From an uncultured Woeseiaceae bacterium (GTDB lineage Bacteria > Pseudomonadota > Gammaproteobacteria > Steroidobacterales > Woeseiaceae): a stretch of DNA of 63,194 bases. Shown one piece after another: positions 23,357 to 32,441 of this stretch. Within the stretch, counting starts at the first letter, position 1. Every line of letters begins with the position of its first letter. The stretch is from assembly GCA_945787845.1 (NCBI GenBank), contig CALZJH010000013.1, forward strand, positions 1 to 63,194. The letters are read 5' to 3'. The notes under the pieces were generated by a model, which saw nothing but the letters and a program-made list of their open reading frames with translations, searched no databases and had not been told where the DNA came from. The position numbers and the translations under genes were made by a program.

Positions 23357-24418
23357 TTACTCGCCTTGCTTTTCAGCCGTTTCTTTAGCCTTGATCTCAT
23401 CGTCAGCAGACTTCAGCAGCTCGAGAAGATGCGCCTTCTTCGCCTCGAGCGCGGATTTTTCGTCTACGCTTGTCTCGCTTTTCTCCTCGTCAATAGCGGC
23501 GAGCTGGTCGTCGACCTGTTGAATTTGTACGCGGAGTTTTTCCAGTGACGCAGCATCCTCGGCCTTGTCGAAGGCGAGACTTTCGGCGGCCGCCTCCGCC
23601 TCCGGGCTAGCCCGCTTGCGGGAAGGTGCGGGGATGAACGCCTTGCCCTCCTGGAGCGCCCTTGTATTCATGAAATTGGGCGAGACAATTTCGACGTTGG
23701 CTTCGTGCAGTGCATCCAGCATTGCCGCGCGCAATCTCGATCGAGCCGAGATCAGGCTCTGAATATCTTCCAGCAACCCGGCGACCCGATACAGGACTGA
23801 GAAGTCGCCGAGGTCGCGCACATGTACGAAGCTGTCTTTGAGTCCGGCCTTGGCCGCGGCATTGCACAGGATGTCCGTCGCGACGCTGTGGGATACGTCA
23901 TAGCCGAGCGACACCTCGGCCGTGATGATCGAGCCCGAGGCACGCACGACCTGCAGCGGCTGGGTCACCATGAACAGGTTCGGCACCGTCACCAGGTCGC
24001 GAAACTCCGTCTGGATCTCGGTATGCAGAAGATCCATTTCTGTAATGCGTCCTGTGAGGTTTGCCACCGTGATGAAGTCGCCGGGCCGCGCGCTTCTGAC
24101 GACCTTCAGCATGATGCCCGCCATGATGTTGCCAATGAAGGTCGTTGACGAAAGCGCAATCGCGGCACTGAGCAGAATGCCGATCAGGCTGAGGAGTTGC
24201 CCACGAGTCTGTTCGTTGATCGGCAGTGCCAGCATGATCGCGAGAACGCCGGAAAATGTGAGCGCGAGCATGATGAGCTGGAAACGGAACTGCGCATCAG
24301 GGTTGTCTTGCCAGCGACGCTTCAGGATCCAGTTGATCGCAGCCAGAGTAAGGGCAACCGCGACGAGCGTGCCAAGCAAGGGGGCAAAGCTAGCTGCTAA
24401 CTCAAAAAGACGGTCCAT
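23357..24418 (-). CDS. Mechanosensitive ion channel (MscS family)
   Basis: A 353-residue MscS-type channel. Three membrane spans occupy about residues 8-115, the pore-lining TM3 region containing SSTFIGNIMAGIMLKVVRS. The beta domain follows with GDFITVANLTGRITEMDLLHTEI and VPNLFMVTQPLQVV, then the alpha/beta cage domain. The C-terminus (about 275-353) is a predicted coiled coil of Lys/Glu/Ala-rich heptads, longer than in E. coli MscS. It should open on membrane tension during osmotic downshock. Confidence 0.9.
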   Translation of the reverse strand: MDRLFELAASFAPLLGTLVAVALTLAAINWILKRRWQDNPDAQFRFQLIMLALTFSGVLAIMLALPINEQTRGQLLSLIGILLSAAIALSSTTFIGNIMAGIMLKVVRSARPGDFITVANLTGRITEMDLLHTEIQTEFRDLVTVPNLFMVTQPLQVVRASGSIITAEVSLGYDVSHSVATDILCNAAAKAGLKDSFVHVRDLGDFSVLYRVAGLLEDIQSLISARSRLRAAMLDALHEANVEIVSPNFMNTRALQEGKAFIPAPSRKRASPEAEAAAESLAFDKAEDAASLEKLRVQIQQVDDQLAAIDEEKSETSVDEKSALEAKKAHLLELLKSADDEIKAKETAEKQGE

Positions 24419-24478
24419 TATGATCCCATAGTCGTGCCGCGAGCCATGGTTTGGCAGTTGGCGTAATCGATTGGGATA

Positions 24479-25519
24479 TTATGGACTACCAGCCAGCATT
24501 CGGCATATCTCGGCAAATTCTGCGGCCTTCAGGACCGCGGATTCCAGGTTAGGGGTGCCCGCGAGGTCCTCGGGCGCAGTTACGCTGGCGATAGGGCGGC
24601 CTTCGGGCGGTGACTCGAAGAACAGGATACGGAAACTGTGTTGGCCAGTGGGTAATTCCGCACGTTCATCGATGCTGAAATACCCGAAGCCGCGATCGAG
24701 GGTCAGTGCCGCACATTCGCACGTCAGTTGCAGAGCTTTCTCGGCCGCCAGCCCGAGGAAATCCTCGGTATTCACAGATACCCTGGAACTGGTCTCATCG
24801 ATGGGGGTCTCCGCCAATCGGCTGTGTGACATCGCGAATCCGGAGCGGCCACCCTGTGCGGTCATGTTCGCTCGAGCATGTTCGATCTGTCGCGCAAGGG
24901 CCTCGAGTCCGACCTGCGTTGCCTTGCTGATCATCTCCAGTCGGGCCTCCTCAGACGAGTCGCGTGCCTCAAGTCGTGCGTCAGCGAATATTTGATGGTG
25001 CGAATTGAGCAGGAATGAAAAAGCACTTTGCCCTTGCCGATCCATGACGTAGACCTCAATGCCGAATACGGCCTGGTTGCCAGGCACAAGTAATTCCATG
25101 ATCAGCGTGTAGTCGCCGCCGGTGTCATACGTAGCGAGCATTTCGGCGATGGCAAGCTGACCTGCCTGGAATATCTCCCATTGCGACGGTCGCCGCAGCG
25201 CTCCCAGATCAACGCGCCTGGGCCCGGTGGCGGCGACAGCAAGCCCCTGTTCGTTGAGATAGGCAACGATTTGTTCCTGCGATGCAAAGGAGTGGGCGGT
25301 TCGCTCCATTCTGCGAACAATGGTTGGTAGCACCACGATCCGCGAGTCGCCCAGGGCCTCAACAAATCCAGGCGCATGCGCGCTTACGGGACGAAAGCCG
25401 GGTTCGGCAATGGTCTGTGTCGGTTCGTCCGCGAGGTTGACGGCCGGCCAGAGGGTCAGGGCGGCAACGAAGACGCTGGTTAGCAGAATGAGGAAACGAA
25501 TCGCATTCGAAATGTTCAT
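24479..25519 (-). CDS. Exported protein of unknown function
   Basis: A 346-residue protein with an N-terminal signal or anchor (SNAIRFLILLTSVFVAALTLW). ATG 25519 with GGAGG six bases upstream is preferred to the GTG one codon before. The remainder is soluble, with mixed alpha/beta segments such as SRIVVLPTIVRR, DYTLIMELLVPG, AVFGIEVYVMDRQG and a C-terminal FRILFFESPPEGRPI. The pattern of strands with a helical middle is reminiscent of curli/CsgG- or TolB-N-like periplasmic domains, but no family can be named. It is 60 bases upstream of the channel gene on the same strand. Confidence 0.6.
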   Translation of the reverse strand: MNISNAIRFLILLTSVFVAALTLWPAVNLADEPTQTIAEPGFRPVSAHAPGFVEALGDSRIVVLPTIVRRMERTAHSFASQEQIVAYLNEQGLAVAATGPRRVDLGALRRPSQWEIFQAGQLAIAEMLATYDTGGDYTLIMELLVPGNQAVFGIEVYVMDRQGQSAFSFLLNSHHQIFADARLEARDSSEEARLEMISKATQVGLEALARQIEHARANMTAQGGRSGFAMSHSRLAETPIDETSSRVSVNTEDFLGLAAEKALQLTCECAALTLDRGFGYFSIDERAELPTGQHSFRILFFESPPEGRPIASVTAPEDLAGTPNLESAVLKAAEFAEICRMLAGSP

Positions 25520-25657
25520 CACGCACCTCCACGTGCTTCATGTGTGGTCGATGCGCAAGAATATCGATCAGTAGTTCTACTTATGTTCCAATGGTGAGGT
25601 GGCAGGGAAGGCGCGGCCTGGAGCGCGTCAAATAACAACAAACTGGAGTCGACGACA

Positions 25658-27271
25658 ATGAAACCCACGCAGATTTTTTCCCTGGAGGACCTCGAGGACA
25701 GGGTGCCAACCCACGCGCTGGTGGCCGAGGTCGACCTCGTCGTCACGCGCTTCGACGATAACGTCAGCGTCCTTTACGGGCGCTGCGCGCATCGCGGTGC
25801 GTTGATGTCTGACGGTCATGTCGATGGGGATAATCTGATCTGCGGATTGCACGGTTGGGACTATCGGCTAGATACCGGCGTCAGTGAATACAATAACTCG
25901 GAGACGTTGCCGCGGTTCAATGCCTGGGTTGAGGATGGCAAGGTCCTCGTCGACGAGGACGAGATTGCCGCGTGGGCGCAGGCGCACCCCCAGCCCTACA
26001 ATCGCAATGCCTACCAGGGCGCGTTCCAGGATCCCACCGGCACCTCGGCTGAGCCCCATGTGAAGTTCATTCGCAAGCTGGCGAATGAGGGTTTGAGCAA
26101 GATGGGTCATCACGGCCCATCCGGTGCCATGGGAGTGCCGCGCGACAGCCTGCCAACGTGGGACGATCTGCAGTTTGTGGTTGGGCAGCTCCACAAGCTG
26201 CCCCTGCTTGATGAGGAGTCCGTCGGGACCGACCTGGTGATCGGACCGAATGCGGCGAAGCCACTGCAACTGGATATCCCGTTGTTCGTGTCCGACATGA
26301 GTTTCGGCGCACTGTCCGAAGAAGCAAAAGTGGCGCTGTCAAAGGGCGCCGAGCTCGCAGGAACCGGTATTTGCTCCGGTGAAGGCGGCATGCTGCCGGA
26401 GGAGCAGGAGGCAAACTCCCGCTATTTTTACGAACTCGCGTCGGCCCGGTTTGGTTTTTCCTGGGACAAGGTAGAGAAGACCCAGGCGTTTCATTTCAAA
26501 GGGGGGCAGGGCGCGAAGACGGGGACCGGCGGTCACCTGCCCGGGAACAAGGTGCAAGGGAAGATAGCCGCAGTACGCGAGCTTCCGGAAGGCGAGTCCG
26601 CGATTTCACCGGCACGCTTCCCCGACTGGGAGAGCTTGAGTCAGTTTCGCGATTTTGCAGCCGAGGTGCGCGAGCGCACGGGGGGTATCCCGGTTGGATT
26701 CAAGCTCTCTGCGCAGCACATCGAAAAAGACATTGATGCGGCGCTCGAAGTGGGTGTCGATTACATAATTCTCGATGGGAGAGGTGGTGGCACTGGCGCA
26801 GCGCCACTCATCTTCCGCGACAATATCTCGGTACCGACCATTCCTGCGCTCGCGCGTGCACGCAGGCATCTCGATGCTTCCGCGGCAGATGGGGTGACGC
26901 TCATTATTACAGGTGGTTTGCGCACACCGGCGGACTTCGCCAAGGCGATGGCGCTCGGGGCCGACGGCATTGCCGTATCCAATGCAGCGATCCAGGCGAT
27001 TGGTTGCCTGGGCATGCGAGCCTGCCATACCAACAATTGCCCGGTTGGCATCGCCACACAAAAACAGCACCTGCGCGATCGCCTGCCCGTGGACGTCGCA
27101 GCCGAGCGCCTGGCACGATATTTTGAGGCAGCCGTCGAGCTGATGACGGTCGTTGCGCGCGCAGCCGGCCATCGGCATTTGTCCGGCTTCACTGCCGACG
27201 ACCTGACATCGTTCAGGATGGATATGTGTCAACTAACCGGCATCGCTTACGGCGGCGTATCGCCGGACTGA
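25658..27271 (+). CDS. Rieske-fused FMN-binding glutamate-synthase-type protein
   Basis: A 537-residue fusion. Residues 1-100 are a Rieske [2Fe-2S] domain with C43-x-H45 (RCAHRGALM) and C62-x2-H65 (CGLHGWDY). Residues 170-537 match the FMN domain of the glutamate synthase large subunit: SFGALSEEAKVALSKGA, GTGICSGEGGMLPEE, KGGQGAKTGTGGHLPGNKV, DGRGGGTGAAP, and the 3Fe-4S cysteines C450, C456 and C461 in CLGMRACHTNNCP. The glutaminase domain of true GltB is absent. It probably passes electrons from a ferredoxin-like donor through the Rieske cluster to an FMN-dependent amino-acid-forming or -oxidising reaction. The actual substrate is not known. Confidence 0.85.
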   Translation: MKPTQIFSLEDLEDRVPTHALVAEVDLVVTRFDDNVSVLYGRCAHRGALMSDGHVDGDNLICGLHGWDYRLDTGVSEYNNSETLPRFNAWVEDGKVLVDEDEIAAWAQAHPQPYNRNAYQGAFQDPTGTSAEPHVKFIRKLANEGLSKMGHHGPSGAMGVPRDSLPTWDDLQFVVGQLHKLPLLDEESVGTDLVIGPNAAKPLQLDIPLFVSDMSFGALSEEAKVALSKGAELAGTGICSGEGGMLPEEQEANSRYFYELASARFGFSWDKVEKTQAFHFKGGQGAKTGTGGHLPGNKVQGKIAAVRELPEGESAISPARFPDWESLSQFRDFAAEVRERTGGIPVGFKLSAQHIEKDIDAALEVGVDYIILDGRGGGTGAAPLIFRDNISVPTIPALARARRHLDASAADGVTLIITGGLRTPADFAKAMALGADGIAVSNAAIQAIGCLGMRACHTNNCPVGIATQKQHLRDRLPVDVAAERLARYFEAAVELMTVVARAAGHRHLSGFTADDLTSFRMDMCQLTGIAYGGVSPD

Positions 27272-27280
27272 GGGGAACAG

Positions 27281-27826
27281 ATGAACACTGAGCTTCGAGA
27301 CGCCATCGCCGCGATATTGGCAGAGACCGGCCGCGCCCATCACGAGGCGTTTGCCGCCACCGATGGCGAGGATCCGGACTGGGCCATCTGGTACGCAGAT
27401 CATGCGCGAGACAGGCTCGCGGAACGGATCGGGATGGACTTTACGCTGAGCCAGTTGGTGTATTGCCTGATACGCGCCGATATTGAGCACCAGGCGAGGT
27501 CACCGGACAGTGACTGGGCAGACTTCTACGCAGGAGAGATAGTGGAACATTGTTCCGCATCCCGAGCGCCGGAAAACGATCATTTGGCGCTCTATCACCT
27601 GGAAAGCTGCCCGTTTTGTCTCATGGTTCGAGCCGCAATCGACAGGTTGGGAATTGATGTCGAACTCAGGAGCATCACGCAGGACCCTGACCATTACGAT
27701 GACCTGGTCGAGGCACGCGGGAGGGCAACGGTTCCGGTCCTCCGTATAACGTCGCCTGACGGTGAAGAACGCTGGATGCCCGAGTCACGAGATATCATCG
27801 AATACCTCGAGAAGACCTACGGGTAG
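27281..27826 (+). CDS. Two-domain protein with C-terminal glutaredoxin
   Basis: A 181-residue protein, 10 bases after the Rieske-glutamate synthase gene. Residues 1-95 are an alpha-helical domain with conserved-looking PDWAIWYADHARDRLAERIG and SQLVYCLIRADIEHQA, similar to small stand-alone proteins of unknown function. Residues 100-181 are a glutaredoxin: LYHLESCPFC with C110 and C113, RATVPVLRI (cis-Pro), and MPESRDIIEYLEKTYG. It would act as a thiol reductant or iron-sulphur carrier. Pairing with two Fe-S-binding domains in the preceding gene suggests cluster delivery or redox partnering. Confidence 0.8.
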   Translation: MNTELRDAIAAILAETGRAHHEAFAATDGEDPDWAIWYADHARDRLAERIGMDFTLSQLVYCLIRADIEHQARSPDSDWADFYAGEIVEHCSASRAPENDHLALYHLESCPFCLMVRAAIDRLGIDVELRSITQDPDHYDDLVEARGRATVPVLRITSPDGEERWMPESRDIIEYLEKTYG

Positions 27827-27873
27827 GTATACTCGTTCCGGAGTAGACTTCGGGCGGTAGAGCGAGGCGTACG

Positions 27874-29469
27874 ATGAGATCATTTCCGCGGCAAGGCGTC
27901 CTTTTTCTGGCCCTGGCGTTCGCCAGTTCCTGCGCCACCACGCAACGGGCAGGTCCTGCCTACGATTTGTTGATCCTGAACGGCCGCATCGTCGACGGTT
28001 CGGGTGCGCCAGCCTACGATCGCGACATCGCGGTATCCGGCAACACGATCGTGAAGATCGGTGACCTGGCCGCGGCAAGCGCGACTCGTGTCATTGACGC
28101 ACGCGGTTCTATCGTCGCGCCGGGCTTCGTCGACCTTCACAATCATGCTGATCGAAACATCAAGGCAAGCCCCGCGATGGAGAACTACCTGCGTCAGGGG
28201 GTAACGACGATTCTCACCGGAAATTGCGGCAATTCCCCGGTTCATCTCGGTGAATACTTCCAGACGATCGAAGACACCGGTATCGCTCTGAATCTCGCCA
28301 CATTGATCGGCCACAACGCGGTTCGACGCGAGGTGATGGGAAACGAGAACAGGGCGCCGACCGCGGACGAGCAGGAAGGGATGGACGCATTGGTCAAAGC
28401 CGCCATGGACGACGGCGCGTTCGGCATGTCGACGGGCCTGATCTACCTGCCGGGAACGTATTCGGAAACGGACGAGGTGGTGTCGCTGGCCCGCGTGGTC
28501 GCGGCCGAGGGCGGCATCTATGCCAGCCATATCCGCAACGAGTTCGATCTTATTGTCGACGCTATTGGCGAGGCGATCACGGTCGGCCGGGAGGCTGCGC
28601 TTCCCGTACAGATATCGCACTTCAAAGTCGCCGATAACAAAATGTGGGGTGACAGCACGATAACGCTGGGTCTCGTCGACGCCGCAAGAGCCGAAGGCCT
28701 CGACGTCACGATCGACCAGTATCCCTACACGGCCGGTAGCACAGGGCTTGTCAATGTATTGCCGTCCTGGGCACGCGCCGGGACCCAGGAGGATTTCCAG
28801 GCACGTCTGGATGACCCGGAAACGCGCGCACGCATCAAGGCCGATACCATCGACAAGCTAAACGGCGCACGGGCTGCGGGGGACCTGACACGCATTACGA
28901 TTGCGTCGTTTCCCGATCACCCGGAATATGCAGGCAAGTCCATGGCCGAGGTGACGGTCATGAATGGCCGCGAACCAACGATCGAGAATGGCGCGGAAGT
29001 CGCGATGGAGATTCTGTACGACGGAGGCGGTTCCGCGATCTATCACATGATGGTGGAGGAGGATGTGCGTCGCATCATGCAAGCCCCGTACACGAGCATT
29101 GCTTCCGATGGCTCTGCGGTGCCGTTTGGCAAAAATGTTCCGCACCTGCGCAACTACGGGACTTTTCCAAGGGTGCTTGGCAGGTACGTGCGCGAGGAGG
29201 GCGTACTCGGGCTCGAAGAGGCTATTCACAAGATGAGCGGGATGCCCGCAGCTCGCATAAACCTCAAGACGCGGGGCCTCCTGCGTGAGGGTATGATCGC
29301 GGACATCAATATTTTCGATCTTGAGGCAGTGGCCGATAACGACGATTGGGCAAACCCGCATCAGTATGCGAGTGGCTTCTCGTATGTCATCGTTGGCGGT
29401 GTCCTGGTCATTGCCGATGGAGCACGGACTGACGCGTTTCCCGGCCGAGTGCTCAAGCGAGGAATGTAG
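27874..29469 (+). CDS. N-acyl-D-amino-acid deacylase (D-aminoacylase), lipoprotein
   Basis: A 531-residue amidohydrolase of the D-aminoacylase group. The signal ends in lipobox ASSC, so it is probably periplasmic and membrane-tethered. The metal site is spelled by DLHNHADR (HxH), NCGNSPVH, SHIRNE, QISHFKVAD and ASDGSAVPFG (the conserved Asp). It hydrolyses N-acyl-D-amino acids to free D-amino acid and carboxylate; D-Glu, D-Asp and D-Ala specificities cannot be told apart. It is the first gene of a tight run with a racemase, an acidic-amino-acid symporter, a D-hydroxyacid dehydrogenase and a peptidase fusion. Its TAG stop is in the same frame as the racemase. Confidence 0.85.
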   Translation: MRSFPRQGVLFLALAFASSCATTQRAGPAYDLLILNGRIVDGSGAPAYDRDIAVSGNTIVKIGDLAAASATRVIDARGSIVAPGFVDLHNHADRNIKASPAMENYLRQGVTTILTGNCGNSPVHLGEYFQTIEDTGIALNLATLIGHNAVRREVMGNENRAPTADEQEGMDALVKAAMDDGAFGMSTGLIYLPGTYSETDEVVSLARVVAAEGGIYASHIRNEFDLIVDAIGEAITVGREAALPVQISHFKVADNKMWGDSTITLGLVDAARAEGLDVTIDQYPYTAGSTGLVNVLPSWARAGTQEDFQARLDDPETRARIKADTIDKLNGARAAGDLTRITIASFPDHPEYAGKSMAEVTVMNGREPTIENGAEVAMEILYDGGGSAIYHMMVEEDVRRIMQAPYTSIASDGSAVPFGKNVPHLRNYGTFPRVLGRYVREEGVLGLEEAIHKMSGMPAARINLKTRGLLREGMIADINIFDLEAVADNDDWANPHQYASGFSYVIVGGVLVIADGARTDAFPGRVLKRGM

Positions 29470-29472
29470 AGA

Positions 29473-30264
29473 ATCGTCTCCCGGTCAACACCTGCCCCTG
29501 TCTTTGTTGCCGATTCCTGTATCGGCGGGCTGTCCGTGCTCAAGTCGCTCTGGCGCGCGCGGATCGCAACCGACGCGGTCTTCCTGGCGGACTATGCGAT
29601 CAACCCGCTCGGCGTAAAAAGCGATACAGAAATTGCGGAGGTTGTGGAGCGGTGGCTCACGCAGGCGGCCGAGGTCTCGGATACGCTCGTCATTGCCTGC
29701 AACACCTTATCCGTCCGCTATCATCAATTGTACGGGTCGGAAAGGCGCCTGGGTCGCCTGGCGCACGTTGTTTCGATGGCCGATTGCTTTGCAGAAATGG
29801 TAGAACAGGAGGCCGACCGCATCGCAGGAAAGAACCTGTTGGTCATTGGCACCGAGTTTACGGCCAGCCAGTCGCTGTATTCGGAAATCGTTGCGCAAGC
29901 CTGCCCGGGCGCCAATGTCAGCACTTTCGCGGCAACGGAGCTGGAGCAAAAGATCGCGCGATTCGGGACCTGGGAAGGTGCAACAGACCCGACACTCACG
30001 GGTGAGCTCAGGCGTGCCATAGACCGGGCCGAGATAGCGATACTGGCCTGTACCTGTTTCCCGATGGTCAGGGAAGATCTGGAAGCCGTCTTTCCGGACG
30101 TGTTGTTCCTCGATCCCGGTGCATATAGCGCAGGACTGATGCCAGGTCATGCCGGTACCAGGGACAATATGTTGTCAGTAACAGTCACGGGCGAGGAGGT
30201 CAGCTCGGCGCGCGTGGTTGAGTTTGCGGAATCCTACCTGGGAGTCAGTACATGTTGCACATAG
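29473..30264 (+). CDS. Asp/Glu racemase family protein (MurI-like) with non-canonical start
   Basis: A MurI-type Asp/Glu racemase of about 263 residues if it starts at ATC 29473, which has AGGA nine bases upstream. The conserved N-terminus PVFVADSCIGGLSV lies in frame before the first GTG (29536), and no ATG, GTG or TTG precedes it after the TAG at 29467; a start at 29536 would lose the catalytic Asp-Ser. The two catalytic Cys regions are VIACNTLSV and ACTCFPM. The usual DSGxGG is DSCIGG and the usual CTHYP is CTCFP, so it is a divergent member. It would interconvert L- and D-glutamate or aspartate in the cytosol, feeding peptidoglycan or D-amino-acid use. An alternative is in-frame readthrough of the TAG, giving a fusion with the deacylase. 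Confidence 0.7.
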   Translation: MVSRSTPAPVFVADSCIGGLSVLKSLWRARIATDAVFLADYAINPLGVKSDTEIAEVVERWLTQAAEVSDTLVIACNTLSVRYHQLYGSERRLGRLAHVVSMADCFAEMVEQEADRIAGKNLLVIGTEFTASQSLYSEIVAQACPGANVSTFAATELEQKIARFGTWEGATDPTLTGELRRAIDRAEIAILACTCFPMVREDLEAVFPDVLFLDPGAYSAGLMPGHAGTRDNMLSVTVTGEEVSSARVVEFAESYLGVSTCCT

Positions 30265-31487
30265 CGATAGCCGCCGGTCTTCTGCTCGGTCTCATTGTGG
30301 GACTTGCCGCGTCGGCGACGGGCAACGCGTCGCTGCACGCGCTGGCCGCGGGATCGGCACCGCTTGGTACCTTGTTCATTAATGCGATTCGGATGGTGGT
30401 CATTCCGCTGATTGTCACGGTGATATTTACCAGCATCGCGCGCCTGGGAGATCCGAGAAAACTCGGCCGTATCGGTGGACTGACGATTGCCTTCTACTGG
30501 ATTACCCTGATACCGGCTATCGCGATTGGCATGGCGACAATGTCGGTCGGGCTGCGGTTCGCAACCGACATCGAAATGCCGCAGGCCGCCGCCACCACGG
30601 TTCCGGAATTGCCGGGTATTGTCGATTTCATCGTTAGCCTGGTGCCAGCCAACCCGTTTGCGGCAGCCAGCAGCGGCGCCATTCTGCCGCTCATCGTCTT
30701 CACTGCTCTCGTCGCAGCGGCCACCGGCACCCTGGCGACGGAGCGTCGTGAACGACTGACGAATATTGCTGACGATGTCAGCGAAGCTCTGATCAAGCTG
30801 GTCTGGTGGATTCTCTACACCGCGCCTATCGGTGTGTTTGGACTAATCGCGCCCGTCACGGCGAAGCTGGGTTGGGACCTGCTGGTGTCTCTCGGAATCT
30901 TCATTATCAGCGTTTTTGTCGGGCTTGCGCTGTTCATCATGCTTGTGACCTTGCCGCTGGTGTATTTCGTTGCGGGTATCACGCCGCGCAAGTACCTCAA
31001 GGGCACGTTCGGTGCCATGTCCGTGGCGGCATCGACCACGAGTACGGCGGCCGCGATTCCTGTCTCGCTCGAGGAGGCAATAGAGAACCTCAAGGTGTCG
31101 AAGACCGTGGCGGACTTGCTGGTGCCGCTCGGTGCGTCGATGCATCGACCGGGCAGCGCGCTGTTTCAAGGCGCCGCCGTCGTCTTCCTCGCACACCTGT
31201 ATGGCGTGCCGATTCCCATCGTAGCGATTGGTGCGGCCATGCTGGCGACGTTTCTTGTGTCACTCACCGTGGCGCCTGTGCCGTCGTCGGGCGTAGTCAC
31301 CATGGCGCCGGCGCTCGATGCTGTAGGCGTGCCCGTTGCGGGGCTCGCGATCATGCTGGGAATCGATCGTATCCCGGACATGATGCGTTCTGCGGTCAAT
31401 GTATGGGCGCAGATATCGACGGCCGTGCTGGTCGACCGCTGGACTGGATCCAACAAGGTCAGTGATGAAGGCGGCGATTCGCCATGA
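30252..31487 (+). CDS. Dicarboxylate/amino acid:cation symporter (DAACS)
   Basis: A 411-residue GltP/DctA-type secondary transporter with eight or more membrane spans and two re-entrant loops. The family motifs are AASTTSTAAAIPVSLE (the serine-rich HP1 region) and LTVAPVPSSGVVTMAPALD (HP2 region). It co-transports acidic amino acids or C4-dicarboxylates with Na+ or H+. It overlaps the racemase gene by 13 bases and the next gene by 4, so the five genes form one operon. Import of D-Asp or D-Glu released by the deacylase is the natural reading of the context. Confidence 0.9.
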   Translation: MLHIAIAAGLLLGLIVGLAASATGNASLHALAAGSAPLGTLFINAIRMVVIPLIVTVIFTSIARLGDPRKLGRIGGLTIAFYWITLIPAIAIGMATMSVGLRFATDIEMPQAAATTVPELPGIVDFIVSLVPANPFAAASSGAILPLIVFTALVAAATGTLATERRERLTNIADDVSEALIKLVWWILYTAPIGVFGLIAPVTAKLGWDLLVSLGIFIISVFVGLALFIMLVTLPLVYFVAGITPRKYLKGTFGAMSVAASTTSTAAAIPVSLEEAIENLKVSKTVADLLVPLGASMHRPGSALFQGAAVVFLAHLYGVPIPIVAIGAAMLATFLVSLTVAPVPSSGVVTMAPALDAVGVPVAGLAIMLGIDRIPDMMRSAVNVWAQISTAVLVDRWTGSNKVSDEGGDSP

Positions 31488-32416
31488 CGGCAGGCTGTCT
31501 GATCGTCAGCAACACGGCCACGCGATTTGCGGAGGAGGTCGAACGCAGCGCCAACATCCCGATTGAGCCCTGCGCGTCGACGCTCGAAGCCCGAGAGAAA
31601 TACGCCGGCCAGTCCATACTGTTTGGCGACCCGGATTTGCTTGCGGAGATTCTTCCCGATTTGCCGGACGTAGACTGGGTGCAGTCGACCTGGGCAGGAA
31701 TCACGCCCCTGACTGCAGTGGGTCGCCGCGATTACGTCCTGACGGGCGTAAAGAACGTGTTCGGGCCGCAGATGACCGAATACGTGCTCGGCTATCTCCT
31801 GGCGCATGAACTCATGGTGGTCGAAAGAGACAAGCAGCAGGCAGCGGGAAACTGGTTCGACAGTCCGTCCGGACTATTGCATGGGAAACGGCTCGGCATC
31901 ATGGGGACGGGGTCAATCGGCGCCCATATCGCGCGCATGGCGAGGGCCTTGGGGCTTGAGGTGCGGGGCTTGAGCCTGTCAGGAACGCAGTCGCCCGACT
32001 TCGATGACGTGCAAGCTGTTGGCGAATTGCACAGCTTCCTTGAAACAGTGGACTACCTGGTTTCGGTGCTGCCCGCCACGCACAGCACGACCCATCTCCT
32101 CGATGGTGCCGCGCTCGCCAAGCTGCCGACGCACGCGTTTTTCATCAACGTTGGCCGCGGGAATGTCGTCGACGACGCCGCATTAGTCGATGCGCTTCGC
32201 AATGGACGCCTGGCCGGCGCGGTGCTGGATGTCTTTGATGAGGAACCTGTGCCTGCTGCCAGCCCGCTCTGGAGAACGCCAAACCTGACGATCACCGCAC
32301 ATATTGCGGCAGTCAGTCACCCAGCGCTGATCGTTCCGATCTTCATCGAGAACTATCGGCGATATTGTAATAATGAGCCGCTCAAGTTCGTGATCGATCT
32401 TGATAAGGGCTATTGA
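31484..32416 (+). CDS. D-isomer-specific 2-hydroxyacid dehydrogenase
   Basis: A 310-residue NAD-dependent dehydrogenase. The Rossmann motif GTGSIGAHIARMARALGLEV lies at about 143-162. The catalytic triad is in place: Arg of INVGRGNVVD, Glu of DVFDEEPVP and His of ITAHIAA. GhrA/glyoxylate-reductase-like members of this length convert 2-oxoacids and D-2-hydroxyacids. Its start overlaps the symporter stop codon (ATGA). In this operon it could reduce the 2-oxoacid left by amino-acid deamination, or oxidise a D-hydroxyacid taken up with the amino acids. Confidence 0.9.
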   Translation: MTAGCLIVSNTATRFAEEVERSANIPIEPCASTLEAREKYAGQSILFGDPDLLAEILPDLPDVDWVQSTWAGITPLTAVGRRDYVLTGVKNVFGPQMTEYVLGYLLAHELMVVERDKQQAAGNWFDSPSGLLHGKRLGIMGTGSIGAHIARMARALGLEVRGLSLSGTQSPDFDDVQAVGELHSFLETVDYLVSVLPATHSTTHLLDGAALAKLPTHAFFINVGRGNVVDDAALVDALRNGRLAGAVLDVFDEEPVPAASPLWRTPNLTITAHIAAVSHPALIVPIFIENYRRYCNNEPLKFVIDLDKGY

Positions 32417-32441
32417 AGTGTACGTGAGAGGAATGCTGCCA

